The notes below the pieces were generated by a model. It saw nothing but the letters and a program-made list of their open reading frames with translations. It ran no database searches and was not told the origin of the DNA. From positions 73,890 through 137,889 of the forward strand of contig JACPAE010000004.1 in assembly GCA_016181005.1 (NCBI GenBank): 64,000 bases of DNA, read 5' to 3'. The stretch comes from Candidatus Aenigmatarchaeota archaeon (lineage in GTDB: Archaea; Aenigmatarchaeota; Aenigmatarchaeia; CG10238-14; SCSR01). Each line of letters begins with the position of its first letter. The first letter of the stretch is position 1. A program made the position numbers and the translations under genes. This document shows, one piece after another, positions 1 to 7,767 of this stretch.

Positions 1-239
1 GCAGAGACGATATTCCAAATCTTCGTCCTTGCATAAAGAGGCATGTTCGGGTCATTGATAATCTCGTCGAGGATGTGAATTGCAGTGCTTATCCTGAGCT
101 CCAAGTTCTCACCGTCGTTGCTGAGATGATTCTTCGACTCTTCAGCCGCGCCCCTGATGTTCTTCGGCACAGTCCTGTCGTTTATTATCTCGTCCAGTAT
201 CTTAATTATCGGCTCAAATTCTTCCATCGTCATCTGCAT
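1..239 (-). CDS. UPF0147 family protein (3' end beyond window)
   Basis: The frame opens with MQMTMEEFEP at 239 and runs off the left edge, giving 79 residues. It is a helical protein with two similar segments, each containing a LDEIINDxxxP-type stretch, as expected for the archaeal UPF0147 family of small helical proteins of unknown role. It begins 2 bases after the prefoldin stop codon, so it is probably the last visible gene of the ribosomal/prefoldin operon. A second ATG at 233 is an equally possible start. The function is not known. Confidence 0.8.
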   Translation of the reverse strand, partial: MQMTMEEFEPIIKILDEIINDRTVPKNIRGAAEESKNHLSNDGENLELRISTAIHILDEIINDPNMPLYARTKIWNIVS

Positions 240-241
240 CA

Positions 242-589
242 CTATTTCACCAGTTTGTTAAGCTCCGTCTCCATTTCCTTTAATTTTTCTGTCAGCCTGT
301 CCTCATTTTTCTCAAGCATTTTTAGCCTCAATTCCAAAGTTTCTTTGGTTTCAGACAAATCTTTTTTAATGGCTTCAACAGGCTTGCTTACCATTATTTG
401 ACCAGTGATTTTATAAGCATTCTCATTCTTCGTTGCGTCAAGCTCTTCTACAGCCTTATCAATCTCGATCAACTGCAACTGCATCGTGCTTTTCTGCATC
501 ATCACCGACTGCAGCTGCTGCTGGTAAATCTGGAACTGCTCGATCATCTTCCTTGTTTCTTCATCACTCAATTTTCTCAACCTCTTCAA
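242..589 (-). CDS. pfdB: Prefoldin beta subunit
   Basis: A 115-residue protein, the usual length for archaeal prefoldin beta. It has an N-terminal coiled coil (about residues 5-45, Q-rich), a short central beta-hairpin region (about 50-75, containing NAYKITGQIMV) and a C-terminal coiled coil (about 80-113). The alpha2beta4 prefoldin jellyfish captures unfolded proteins in the cytosol and passes them to the thermosome. The start overlaps the 3' end of the Pcc1 gene by about 26 bases, pointing to translational coupling. The alpha subunit is not in this window. Confidence 0.92.
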   Translation of the reverse strand: MKRLRKLSDEETRKMIEQFQIYQQQLQSVMMQKSTMQLQLIEIDKAVEELDATKNENAYKITGQIMVSKPVEAIKKDLSETKETLELRLKMLEKNEDRLTEKLKEMETELNKLVK

Positions 590-788
590 GCATGCTTACA
601 AGCGAGATATAAGAATTTATAACCGCCTTCAAGTAATTCAACTTCTTGCTTTTTATAACTATTGAAAGCGTGTCCTTTTCAGCATTCATTTCCGTCTGTA
701 CAATCTCGTCATTTCTTATGTCCGGCTCCAGACTTTGTTTGACAGTTTCCGGTCTTGCGCATTTGAGCTTCAAAGTGGCTTCGTACAT
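564..788 (-). CDS. pcc1: KEOPS complex subunit Pcc1
   Basis: A 74-residue protein with the small alpha/beta Pcc1 pattern: beta strands at both ends of the first half (YEATLKLK, TLSIVIKSK), then a helix beginning LNYLKAVINSYISLV. Pcc1 is the dimerisation subunit of KEOPS, which makes the t6A modification at position 37 of ANN-decoding tRNAs. It lies between rpoP and prefoldin beta, a neighbourhood common in archaea. The other KEOPS genes (kae1, bud32, cgi121) are not in this window. Confidence 0.85.
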   Translation of the reverse strand: MYEATLKLKCARPETVKQSLEPDIRNDEIVQTEMNAEKDTLSIVIKSKKLNYLKAVINSYISLVSMLEEVEKIE

Positions 789-825
789 AATTTAGTTTTT
801 GGGCATAAGTTTAAATTAATTCTAG

Positions 826-954
826 TTATCGCGCCAAAACTCTCTTCACAACTTCCGGCCTAAGCTTTACAAACACCCGCTGACCGCAGTAGGGGCAGCG
901 AATCTTGTCTTCCAACTTTGCTATTGTCTTCTTGCAGCTAACGCATTTATACAT
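826..954 (-). CDS. rpoP: DNA-directed RNA polymerase subunit P
   Basis: A 42-residue zinc-ribbon protein. It starts MYKCVSCKK and has the second cysteine pair in RCPYCGQR, matching archaeal RpoP (Rpb12/RPABC4-like), a small subunit of the archaeal RNA polymerase. The ATG follows the L37Ae stop codon directly (TAG-ATG), so the two are surely co-translated. It was located by reading the gap between Pcc1 and L37Ae. Confidence 0.9.
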   Translation of the reverse strand: MYKCVSCKKTIAKLEDKIRCPYCGQRVFVKLRPEVVKRVLAR

Positions 955-1173
955 CTATCCACCCCTTGGAAAGTAAGCCTGTCCGGTGAACTTATTACCG
1001 CACTTCCCGCATAAATAAACACCCTTTGCAACTCTCTTCGAGTGAGGCATGCTGCACCTAGGGCATACATGGCTCTGCCTCTGAATCTTCTCAACATCCC
1101 TGATCAAATCCCTCACTTTCTTCCCGTATCTGGAACCGAATCTTCCTGTGGAACCGACTTTTCTTGTAGACAT
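955..1173 (-). CDS. rpl37ae: 50S ribosomal protein L37Ae
   Basis: A 72-residue basic protein beginning MSTRKVGSTGRFGSRYG, with a zinc ribbon formed by CPRC and CGKC. Both sequence and length match archaeal and eukaryotic L37Ae, a large-subunit protein near the E site. It lies between the PDCD5-like gene (4-base gap) and rpoP, within the run S19e-PDCD5-L37Ae-RpoP-Pcc1-prefoldin that is typical of archaea. Confidence 0.95.
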   Translation of the reverse strand: MSTRKVGSTGRFGSRYGKKVRDLIRDVEKIQRQSHVCPRCSMPHSKRVAKGVYLCGKCGNKFTGQAYFPRGG

Positions 1174-1177
1174 GTAA

Positions 1178-1429
1178 TCACTTCAATATCCTGAACTTTT
1201 GCTTTGTTGATATCTGGCCAAGAATAAGCTTCAGTTGCTCGTCCGTAAGCGCATGTGGTATCTTTCCAGACTGGTACAATTGCACAAGGTACATCTCAAG
1301 CTGGTTTGCAATCTCAGGCTTGACAAGCCTTATCCTCCCCAAGCGTTCATTAGCTTCTTTTGTCAGAACTTTCTTCAGCACAACCTTCTTCATAACTTCA
1401 AGTTTCTGCAGCTCTTCAGCCTCATTCAT
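1178..1429 (-). CDS. DNA-binding protein, PDCD5 (TFAR19) family
   Basis: An 83-residue helical protein with the PDCD5 core, including [19 protein letters not shown], and a C-terminal ILK tail. The family binds double-stranded DNA in vitro; in archaea its gene usually follows rps19e, as here. The ATG overlaps the S19e stop by four bases (ATGA). It is shorter than many family members (about 110 residues) because the charged N-terminal helix is short. Confidence 0.88.
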   Translation of the reverse strand: MNEAEELQKLEVMKKVVLKKVLTKEANERLGRIRLVKPEIANQLEMYLVQLYQSGKIPHALTDEQLKLILGQISTKQKFRILK

Positions 1430-1851
1430 TTACCCACACCTTTCGCTATCTTGTCCAAAAGTTTCATTCCCTGTGGCGACAGTTTCCTTCCCACGCTCTT
1501 TATATCCTTCTGCACCAGACCAGATGCTTCCAGCTGCTGGACTATCTTTCTTATGATGCCACCGGACGCCCTTCTGAAATGCGCAGGCCTGTGTCCGCCT
1601 CTTTGCCTGCCGCCAAAATAACTTCTAAGCCTTTCCACACCAACAGGACCATCAAGATAAAGCCTTCTCAGAATTGACGCGCTCCTGACATACCAAAAAT
1701 CTTCCTGTTGCGGCAGCCTTTCCTTGTGGACACCAGACTTGACAAACCTGCTCCATGCAGGAGGAGCGATTTCCTTGACCTTTTTCAGCTCTTCCTTCAG
1801 CAATGCATTGAATTTCTGCGGGTCTGTTTCCTTGACTGAAACCATAAACAT
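1426..1851 (-). CDS. rps19e: 30S ribosomal protein S19e
   Basis: A 141-residue protein with the S19e winged-helix signature: [18 protein letters not shown] near residue 30, then [19 protein letters not shown] and a [15 protein letters not shown] stretch that contacts rRNA. The C-terminal helix carries [13 protein letters not shown]. The length is normal. It is the first gene of the compact minus-strand operon that continues through PDCD5, L37Ae and RpoP. Confidence 0.95.
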   Translation of the reverse strand: MFMVSVKETDPQKFNALLKEELKKVKEIAPPAWSRFVKSGVHKERLPQQEDFWYVRSASILRRLYLDGPVGVERLRSYFGGRQRGGHRPAHFRRASGGIIRKIVQQLEASGLVQKDIKSVGRKLSPQGMKLLDKIAKGVGK

Positions 1852-1902
1852 CTAGCCTTAATAATTGATACTAATAACTTTAATAAAGTTGTCGTTTAAA
1901 GA

Positions 1903-2841
1903 TTACGTCAAAACTCTGCTGACGACTTGTGATAAACTATCCACTTCAACAACTTCTATACCTCCAACGCTTACCCCTTGTCCTGCAGGAACAAGGAACG
2001 ATGTAGCCCCAAACTCCTTTGCAGCAGAAGCCTTGTTGGCCACAGATCCCACTTGGCCTATAGTCTGGTCAGACTCTATAGTGCCAGTAACCAAAACTTT
2101 GGTATTCATAGTCCTGTTTTCCAGTGCTGCTACAATACTGGCAGTTAATGCCGCACCTCCAGAACCACCATCAATGGTAACCAACTGAGAACCCTCGTGA
2201 ACGAACGTCACTGTTATGTCTTTGCTGACAATGCTAATCCCGCTGTAATTTCCACCCACTATTGCAGCAGTCCTGATTGAATCTTGAGCCTGCTGTCCCA
2301 AATCAACATTCTTGACATTCACCAAAATCGAGCCAGAACCTTTCACCACCTTCACTTCTATCGGTATCACAACACCTCCCCCCGTCGACGTAATTCCAAC
2401 AACATAATAGTCTTTGACAGTAGGCTTTAGGTCCTCCAGCTTTTGCTGAGTGCCGGTGAGCTTCACACCCAAATCATCTATAGTGACAGTCTTTTTCTGT
2501 ATGTCAGATATAAGATTGCTGATATCCTGAGTCAGAGTATTGATTGTCCTTTCGTTGGACACTATTTCCTTTTCCTGATTTCCCACCGTAGTCTGAAGGT
2601 TTTTAACATTGGTCTGCAGTTTTTCTGCCGTAGACGTCAAATTGGTGATTTTTACCTGCAAATTTCCTATCGTATGAGTATTGTTTTCAATCTCTGAGGT
2701 CTGCAGTTTTATCAGTTCAGCCTGCTCTTGGCTTTCGCTGTAGTAAATATAAACAAAAAATAGAGATGTCGCACTAGTCGCAATCAGTGCGAACAAAAAT
2801 ATCTTGAAAACCATCGGAATTTTGTATCTGGCCATAGACAC
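1903..2841 (-). CDS. Membrane-anchored S16 (Lon-type) serine protease with coiled-coil stalk
   Basis: A 312-residue protein. Residues about 10-32 form one membrane segment or signal anchor. Residues about 35-130 form a long heptad-like coiled coil rich in T/N/I/L. The C-terminal half is a Lon-type proteolytic domain with the catalytic serine in DGGSGGAA and the lysine in VANKASAAKEFGA. There is no AAA+ ATPase domain, unlike archaeal LonB. Such stand-alone secreted S16 proteins are common in archaea; the substrate is unknown. The start could be the ATG at 2841 or at 2835. Its gene lies between S19e and the RNase P protein gene. Confidence 0.85.
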   Translation of the reverse strand: MSMARYKIPMVFKIFLFALIATSATSLFFVYIYYSESQEQAELIKLQTSEIENNTHTIGNLQVKITNLTSTAEKLQTNVKNLQTTVGNQEKEIVSNERTINTLTQDISNLISDIQKKTVTIDDLGVKLTGTQQKLEDLKPTVKDYYVVGITSTGGGVVIPIEVKVVKGSGSILVNVKNVDLGQQAQDSIRTAAIVGGNYSGISIVSKDITVTFVHEGSQLVTIDGGSGGAALTASIVAALENRTMNTKVLVTGTIESDQTIGQVGSVANKASAAKEFGATSFLVPAGQGVSVGGIEVVEVDSLSQVVSRVLT

Positions 2842-2851
2842 CGTTAAATCA

Positions 2852-3163
2852 TCATTTGTAAGGATATCTATAAACTTTCTTGCAGTTTAAGCACCGAACA
2901 TTAATAGTTTTAGTTAACTTGTCTAACCTTACTTTGCTAGATATTCCTGGCTTCAATAGCGTATTGCACTTTTTGCAGAATTCCCGTTTTTTATCCTTGT
3001 CGAGCCTTATGTTATATCTCAAACCAATCTTTCTCGCAAGCTCAACATAGTGCCGTGACCTTTCATGATGTCTCCTGAATTCCTTTTCTGCCAATGAAAA
3101 CAGAATTTGAATTCTCTCCTTTGCTATTTTTGTCTGCCAGTCAGGCTTTTGCGAACGCCTCAT
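2852..3163 (-). CDS. rnp4: Ribonuclease P protein component 4 (Rpp21/Rpr2)
   Basis: Read from the ATG at 3163 the protein is 103 residues. It has two N-terminal helices and a C-terminal zinc ribbon made by CKKC and CLNC. The sequence EFCKKCNTLLKPG is characteristic of archaeal Rpp21. The protein assists the catalytic RNA in trimming tRNA 5' leaders, together with Rpp29. I prefer the inner start because the ten residues upstream are atypical. Confidence 0.9.
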   Translation of the reverse strand: MRRSQKPDWQTKIAKERIQILFSLAEKEFRRHHERSRHYVELARKIGLRYNIRLDKDKKREFCKKCNTLLKPGISSKVRLDKLTKTINVRCLNCKKVYRYPYK

Positions 3164-3280
3164 ATTATAAATTATAGTTCTATATAGTATCATTTTCCTT
3201 AAAGAAAGACTTGTAGGAAATCAAATAGTTGGTGTGTTATCAATCTTGGTCTGGCTTGTACTAATTTCGTTAATTTAATG

Positions 3281-3353
3281 TGGGGTCGCTGGGATTTGAA
3301 CCCAGGCCGCAAGCTCCCAAAGCTCGAATCCTACCAAGCTAGACTACGACCCC
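3281..3353 (-). tRNA. tRNA-Pro (anticodon TGG)
   Basis: The minus strand folds into a full cloverleaf: acceptor GGGGTCG/CGACCCC, D-loop with TAGCTTGGT, anticodon stem CGAGC/GCTTG around loop TTTGGGA (anticodon TGG), and T-arm CTGGG-TTCAAAT-CCCAG, with discriminator A at 3281. No intron, and the 3' CCA is not encoded. It should read CCA/CCG and possibly other proline codons. Confidence 0.95.
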
Positions 3354-3395
3354 AATGTTAATTAATAGATTTATTAGAAAATATAAGAATCTGAA

Positions 3396-4061
3396 TTAAT
3401 TCCTGAAAGAAAGAGCAGAGTTTGTTACACCAGCCACATAACTTTTAACCAAATAATGCTTCCCATTGCAACCAACATGATAGCCGCCATTATAAAGAGC
3501 AAGTGCACCTTCTATGTTCCCACGGCAATCTTCCAAATACTTGGATAAAACAAGAGCACCGCAGAGAACATTCTTCTTTGAATCTTTCAAGTCTTCTTCT
3601 GACATGCCGCATATATCTTTTCCTGTTGGAGGTATAACTTGCATTATTCCTATTGCTCCATACGCAGGATTTCTAATCACGCTACCCTTTTCATTATAGT
3701 GCTTTGCTCCACTTTCTCTCTGCGCTATAGCTAACAACAAAGCAAGAGAATTATCCATTTCCCTTAATCTTTTTGTTCTCGGATCTTCCAGAGCACTTAC
3801 CATGTAGTCTGTATACGGCCTGTGTTTTTCATAGTCTTCCTTTCGCACGCTTCGAATGCGCTTTAATCTATTCATTTCCCGGATTACAGATGGATTTAGA
3901 TACCCTGTTTCAGCCTGATAAATAGGCTGTGTTCTTTGTCGTGCAGCTAGCATGTCATTTTCTGGAGTGATAGGCATAAATGTACTTCCTAGAATAATAC
4001 CTAGACTAAAAAGACCGATGAACATATGATTTAGGTTTTTCCAAAGATCGTACTTATACAT
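3396..4061 (-). CDS. Lytic transglycosylase (SLT/goose-lysozyme-like) with N-terminal membrane anchor
   Basis: A 221-residue protein. Residues about 12-32 are hydrophobic, a signal peptide or anchor. The C-terminal half matches the SLT transglycosylase fold: catalytic glutamate in AIAQRESG, then GAIGIMQVIP, a helix with LSKYL, and ALALYNGG. This family cleaves the MurNAc-GlcNAc bond of peptidoglycan, which archaea lack. It therefore may act on bacterial walls outside the cell, or on another glycan; that is inference. Two cysteines near DICG and VLCG could pair. It sits between two tRNA-Pro genes, a common integration neighbourhood. Confidence 0.8.
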   Translation of the reverse strand: MYKYDLWKNLNHMFIGLFSLGIILGSTFMPITPENDMLAARQRTQPIYQAETGYLNPSVIREMNRLKRIRSVRKEDYEKHRPYTDYMVSALEDPRTKRLREMDNSLALLLAIAQRESGAKHYNEKGSVIRNPAYGAIGIMQVIPPTGKDICGMSEEDLKDSKKNVLCGALVLSKYLEDCRGNIEGALALYNGGYHVGCNGKHYLVKSYVAGVTNSALSFRN

Positions 4062-4128
4062 CTTAAATAACTAGTGCATATAGTTTAAAAAGTTATCACT
4101 TCCAAGAAATAACATTCCGAGTAAATAA

Positions 4129-4154
4129 TGGATGCCTAGACCAAGCTAGCAGAC
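4129..4154 (-). repeat. Truncated tRNA-Pro copy (26-nt perfect direct repeat of 4855-4880)
   Basis: These 26 bases are identical to 4855-4880, which encode the D-arm and the start of the anticodon stem of the intact tRNA-Pro(GGG). The flanks do not match and no T-arm is present, so this is a tRNA fragment. With the intact tRNA at 4800-4886 it brackets a two-gene cassette, as would an integrated or recombined segment. Confidence 0.8.
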
Positions 4155-4202
4155 GACCCTCATTTTATACTTAAAAAACAAATATTAAAATAAGGCAATT
4201 TT

Positions 4203-4415
4203 ATGGACAAGGATATAGAAGCTTATTTTAAGATGGAAAAAGAGCTGGTTAGGAAGCATCGTGGAAAATATGCTGTTTTCTACAATGGGAAACCCGTGGC
4301 TATAGAAAAGAAACTTGATAAGGCCTTAGAAAAGGCTAGGAAAAAAACAGGAGCACGAAGATTTTTTGTTCACCCTTTATACCCATTCAAAGAACAAGTA
4401 AATGCAATAGTGTGA
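4203..4415 (+). CDS. DUF5678-like small protein
   Basis: A 70-residue soluble protein. It contains a pattern typical of the short DUF5678-type proteins: a helix with YFKMEKELVRKHRGKYAVF, then a glycine turn (NGKPVAI), a second helix and an ending RRFFVHPLYP. The function is unknown. The next gene, a retropepsin-like protease, starts 4 bases after its stop, a pairing seen in other genomes, so they likely work together. The cassette lies between a tRNA-Pro fragment and the intact tRNA. Confidence 0.6.
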   Translation: MDKDIEAYFKMEKELVRKHRGKYAVFYNGKPVAIEKKLDKALEKARKKTGARRFFVHPLYPFKEQVNAIV

Positions 4416-4419
4416 TTAG

Positions 4420-4818
4420 GTGAAGGTGTGGAATTATAAAGATGATGCACCAGTCATCCCAGTTGTCCTTTTAGGTAAACATCGTGATATCGAGGAATTA
4501 GCATTAGTTGATAGTGGAGCAAAGCACTGCGTACTTCATGAAGATTATAAAAAGAGTTTGGATCTAGATAAAATAGACGAATCTTATACCAGGGGATTCG
4601 GAAGCAAAAGGAAAATACCTACTGACATTTGTATACTCTCCTTGGAAATTGATGGTATAATAGAGAACATGGAATGCATAGTCATAAAAGGAAAATACTA
4701 CCCAGATGATTTGCCAAGAGTCGTGTTAGGCAGAAGTCTCCTCAATAAATTTAAAATCATTCTAGACGGTAGAAATAAGAAATTGCATTTGGAATATAAT
4801 GGGGAGACTGGGATTTGA
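4420..4818 (+). CDS. Retropepsin-like aspartic protease (clan AA)
   Basis: A 132-residue protein starting at GTG. It has the catalytic-type motif ALVDSGA at about residues 29-35 and the typical late strands VVLGRSLLNKFKIILDG near the C-terminus, as in single-lobe retroviral-type aspartic proteases that act as dimers. Its last six codons run into the 3' end of the tRNA-Pro(GGG) gene on the opposite strand, so the C-terminus was probably set by recombination at the tRNA. It is paired with the DUF5678-like gene. The substrate is unknown. Confidence 0.7.
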   Translation: MKVWNYKDDAPVIPVVLLGKHRDIEELALVDSGAKHCVLHEDYKKSLDLDKIDESYTRGFGSKRKIPTDICILSLEIDGIIENMECIVIKGKYYPDDLPRVVLGRSLLNKFKIILDGRNKKLHLEYNGETGI

Positions 4819-4886
4819 ACCCAGGTTGCCACCATGCTGTTTAATACCCCAAGGTGGATGCCTAGACCAAGCTAGCAGACCTCCCC
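4800..4886 (-). tRNA. tRNA-Pro (anticodon GGG) with a short intron
   Basis: Minus-strand cloverleaf: acceptor GGGGAGG/TCTCCCC (one G-T pair), D-stem TGCT/GGCA, anticodon stem CCACC/GGTGG and T-arm CTGGG-TTCAAAT-CCCAG, discriminator A at 4800. The anticodon loop is 19 bases rather than 7. Removing 12 bases after position 37 (about 4835-4846) leaves TTGGGGT with anticodon GGG. The intron position is inferred from the usual archaeal 37/38 site. The 3' end overlaps the end of the aspartic protease gene. Confidence 0.85.
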
Positions 4887-4920
4887 TATCAATATTTGAT
4901 ATAAAACCAAATTCTTTAAT

Positions 4921-6183
4921 ATGCGTTACGAGACTATAGTAGGCAGGACAAAAGACGATTTGGATAAGTTCGGAGTAGAAGCCTCCGGCTACATAGGCAA
5001 GCACATCGTGGGCACTGGTGAAGATGCGCATTTGACAACTAAAGTTTATTTAGATTTGCTAAAACCGCATGTAATCCTTGTAGCCGGCAAGCGCGGATCC
5101 GGGAAGTCGTATAGCGCAGGCGCCATAATCGAAGAGTTCTGCATGCTGCCGGACAAATTCAAGCAAAAGATAGCTTTCGTAGTTTTCGATCCCGTCGGCA
5201 TATACTGGAGCATGAAGGTTCCCAACGACGAGCAGTTGAAAACATTGACTGAATGGGGGTTGCAGCCGAAGGATTTCAACAATATCAAAATTTACGTTCC
5301 CGAAAGCCAGATTGCCGAATACGAAAAGGCGGAGATTCCTGTTGACGGGACAATATCCATAGCATTGAACGAGCTTACTGCAGAGGATTTGGTTCTTGCA
5401 TTCAACTTTGAAAGGACAAGCGAGCTTGCCGTAGCTTTGGAAAAGAACTTCAACCAGCTTCTGAAGGCGGGAAAAAGTTTCAGCATAGAGGATTTAATCG
5501 ATTTAATTTCGAGCGACAAGCGGTTGGATAAAGGGACGAAGGACACGCTGGTCAATTTCCTCGAGCTATTATCTCAGTGGGAGGTAATCAAAAAGGAAGG
5601 CACCAAAGTTAGGGATTTGGTCAAGCCCGGCCATGTGATAGTTTTTGATTTCTCTAGACTGAAGTCTCAGGAAGTCAGGACTCTAGTGGCAGGTCTTGTC
5701 TCAAGAGAAATAATGCACCAAAGAATTCTGGCAAGAAAGGAGGAGGAAATAGCTAAGATCACGGGCGAAAAGTCGAAGGCTAAATTCCCAATTACGTGGA
5801 TAATATACGAAGAAGCCCACGGATTTGTACCGAATGATGGGGAAACAAGCTCTAGTGCTGATATTAAGCGTATTGCAAAAGAAGGACGTGAACCTGGAGT
5901 GGGTCTGATGGTAATTACGCAACAACCAAACAAAGTTCACTCAGATGTTTTAAGCCAATCTGACATAGTCATATCGTTCAGATTAACCAGTAAAGATGAT
6001 TTGCAAGCATTGCATAGAGTGCATCAAACTTACATGCAGGAAGAACTTGAGAAAATGATTAATAAGCTTCCCAGAGTTCCGGGAGCAAGCTTGATTTTGG
6101 ATGATGTACTCGAAAAAATATTTCTAGTTAATATAAGGCCACGACTTAGCCATCATGCAGGTTCAACTGCTGTCATTATTTAA
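4921..6183 (+). CDS. HerA-like (DUF87) P-loop ATPase
   Basis: A 420-residue protein with Walker A in GKRGSGKSYSAG (about residues 58-69), Walker B with ITWIIYEEAHGF (about 290-301), and a late TQQPNKV sensor-like motif, as in HerA/FtsK-superfamily hexameric DNA-pumping ATPases (COG0433). Classic HerA partners NurA, Mre11 and Rad50 are absent from the window, so a role in end resection is not supported by context. It follows the tRNA-Pro(GGG) gene and precedes a radical SAM gene by 20 bases on the same strand. Confidence 0.8.
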   Translation: MRYETIVGRTKDDLDKFGVEASGYIGKHIVGTGEDAHLTTKVYLDLLKPHVILVAGKRGSGKSYSAGAIIEEFCMLPDKFKQKIAFVVFDPVGIYWSMKVPNDEQLKTLTEWGLQPKDFNNIKIYVPESQIAEYEKAEIPVDGTISIALNELTAEDLVLAFNFERTSELAVALEKNFNQLLKAGKSFSIEDLIDLISSDKRLDKGTKDTLVNFLELLSQWEVIKKEGTKVRDLVKPGHVIVFDFSRLKSQEVRTLVAGLVSREIMHQRILARKEEEIAKITGEKSKAKFPITWIIYEEAHGFVPNDGETSSSADIKRIAKEGREPGVGLMVITQQPNKVHSDVLSQSDIVISFRLTSKDDLQALHRVHQTYMQEELEKMINKLPRVPGASLILDDVLEKIFLVNIRPRLSHHAGSTAVII

Positions 6184-6203
6184 TCTTTTAGACAAAAATA
6201 ATT

Positions 6204-7346
6204 ATGCCGTTTTCACAAAATGCAAGGCGGAAAATAATAGTTCGAGAAATAAAAGTTGACAAGGTCCTTGATATTAATGAACATGTGGACGGAGGATGGT
6301 TTTGGACAAAATATTCAGCCGCCCCCTACATGGGTTGCCAATACGGCTGTACTTACTGTTTTCTCCGTGAAGATATGTATAGATTGAATGTCAAAAATAA
6401 AATCACTAAAAATTTAGAAGATCCATTTTCCCAGTTTATCAGAGTAAGAATTAATGCACCTGAAATCTTAGACAAGGAATTGCCACTAGTACCTAAAGAT
6501 ATCATAGTAACTGGCGATTATCAGCCTATTGAAAATAAGTTTAAACTATCTAGAAAGATGCTTGAAGTTTGTCTGAAACATGAATTCCCAACTCTCATAA
6601 TAGCAAAATCACCATTAATCCTAAGAGATCTGGATGTGATCAAAAGGATAAGCGAAAAGTCATGGGCTTGTGTTGTTTTCAGCATTTCTTCTACGTCAAA
6701 AAGTCATCGAGAATCATTCGAACCTTTTGCGTCATCAATAGAAAGCAGATTCATGATTATGAAAAGATTTAGTGAAGCTGGAATTTATACAGGAACAGCT
6801 CTTATGCCCATATTCCCATTTATTACAGATAGCGATGAAAATCTTGAGACAATCGTCGGAAAAACAAAAGAAAATGGAGGGAAATTCATTCTAGCTGGTG
6901 GGTTGGTACTCAGCGATAGCCAGGCTGAAGCATTTTACATGTCTTTAGAAAAATATAATAAAAGTCTAGTTGAAAAGTATAAACTCATATATGGAAACCA
7001 ATTTTCTCCCCAAGACAATTCCTGGGCTGTAATAGGACGAAAAGTCAGAGAATTATGCAAAAAATACGGTTTAGATTATAGAATTAAAAGATTTATTCCA
7101 GATACACCGTTACTTGTAAATAAAAGAATAGTGGAACAGTTATTTCTAAAAGTTTATGAAATGGAATTGAATGAGGAGAACGAAGAGAGTATTTTTAGAT
7201 ATAGAAAATTAGCTTGGTTTATTGATGAATTTAAAGAACCAATCTCAAATTTGGCAAGTGGGAAAATATTAATTGATAGGTTAAAAACAGATAAAAATCT
7301 AAGTAAAATAGAAAAGATTCTTTCAGAGAGAAGGCTATTTAACTAG
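6204..7346 (+). CDS. Radical SAM protein, SplB-like (COG1533)
   Basis: A 380-residue protein. A CxxxCxxC cluster motif, in MGCQYGCTYCF at about residues 43-53, would bind the [4Fe-4S] cluster that cleaves S-adenosylmethionine. The preceding context (FWTKYSAAPYMGC) and the later ILAGGLVLSD region resemble the spore-photoproduct-lyase-like family of uncharacterised archaeal radical SAM enzymes. No extra iron-sulfur domain is seen. The substrate is unknown. The gene follows the HerA-like ATPase closely and may share its transcript. Confidence 0.75.
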   Translation: MPFSQNARRKIIVREIKVDKVLDINEHVDGGWFWTKYSAAPYMGCQYGCTYCFLREDMYRLNVKNKITKNLEDPFSQFIRVRINAPEILDKELPLVPKDIIVTGDYQPIENKFKLSRKMLEVCLKHEFPTLIIAKSPLILRDLDVIKRISEKSWACVVFSISSTSKSHRESFEPFASSIESRFMIMKRFSEAGIYTGTALMPIFPFITDSDENLETIVGKTKENGGKFILAGGLVLSDSQAEAFYMSLEKYNKSLVEKYKLIYGNQFSPQDNSWAVIGRKVRELCKKYGLDYRIKRFIPDTPLLVNKRIVEQLFLKVYEMELNEENEESIFRYRKLAWFIDEFKEPISNLASGKILIDRLKTDKNLSKIEKILSERRLFN

Positions 7347-7378
7347 TAATTGAGTATTGTTCTTAGTCCCCGCAAAAT

Positions 7379-7660
7379 TCATCTTCGATAAAGTTTCCTA
7401 ATACCTTTCACACCAAGATACAAAGGCAAGTAAACTGTATCCCAAAAGGCTCCAGCTGCAGTCAAAACTAATCCACCATCATTTGTTTTTTCGTATTTGG
7501 TGAAAGCATAAGGATGATCAAAATCATCGCCTGTTCCGGCAGTAATTATTTTCACAATCGGTGCGGCGTAAATTTCCATAAGCGGAACAGCTATAGCAAA
7601 AATTCCACTCGTTTCTGAATCAAATCTTAGTTTTCCTGGAAATATTTTCGGTATATTCAT
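7379..7660 (-). CDS. Hypothetical protein
   Basis: A 93-residue protein I do not recognise. The middle is hydrophobic and alanine-rich (about residues 18-40 and 64-82), and the C-terminus is basic (GIRKLYRR). This suggests a small membrane-associated protein. It is convergent with the radical SAM gene and stands alone; the AT-rich upstream stretch could hold its promoter. Confidence 0.5.
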   Translation of the reverse strand: MNIPKIFPGKLRFDSETSGIFAIAVPLMEIYAAPIVKIITAGTGDDFDHPYAFTKYEKTNDGGLVLTAAGAFWDTVYLPLYLGVKGIRKLYRR

Positions 7661-7767
7661 ATTTACCCTGAGATATAAATAATTAGTTTGTTGTAATCTT
7701 TAAATCCTTTCCCATACTGATGCTATTGCTGGATAAGTTTGCAGATGACAGTTTACAAGCAACTTAA

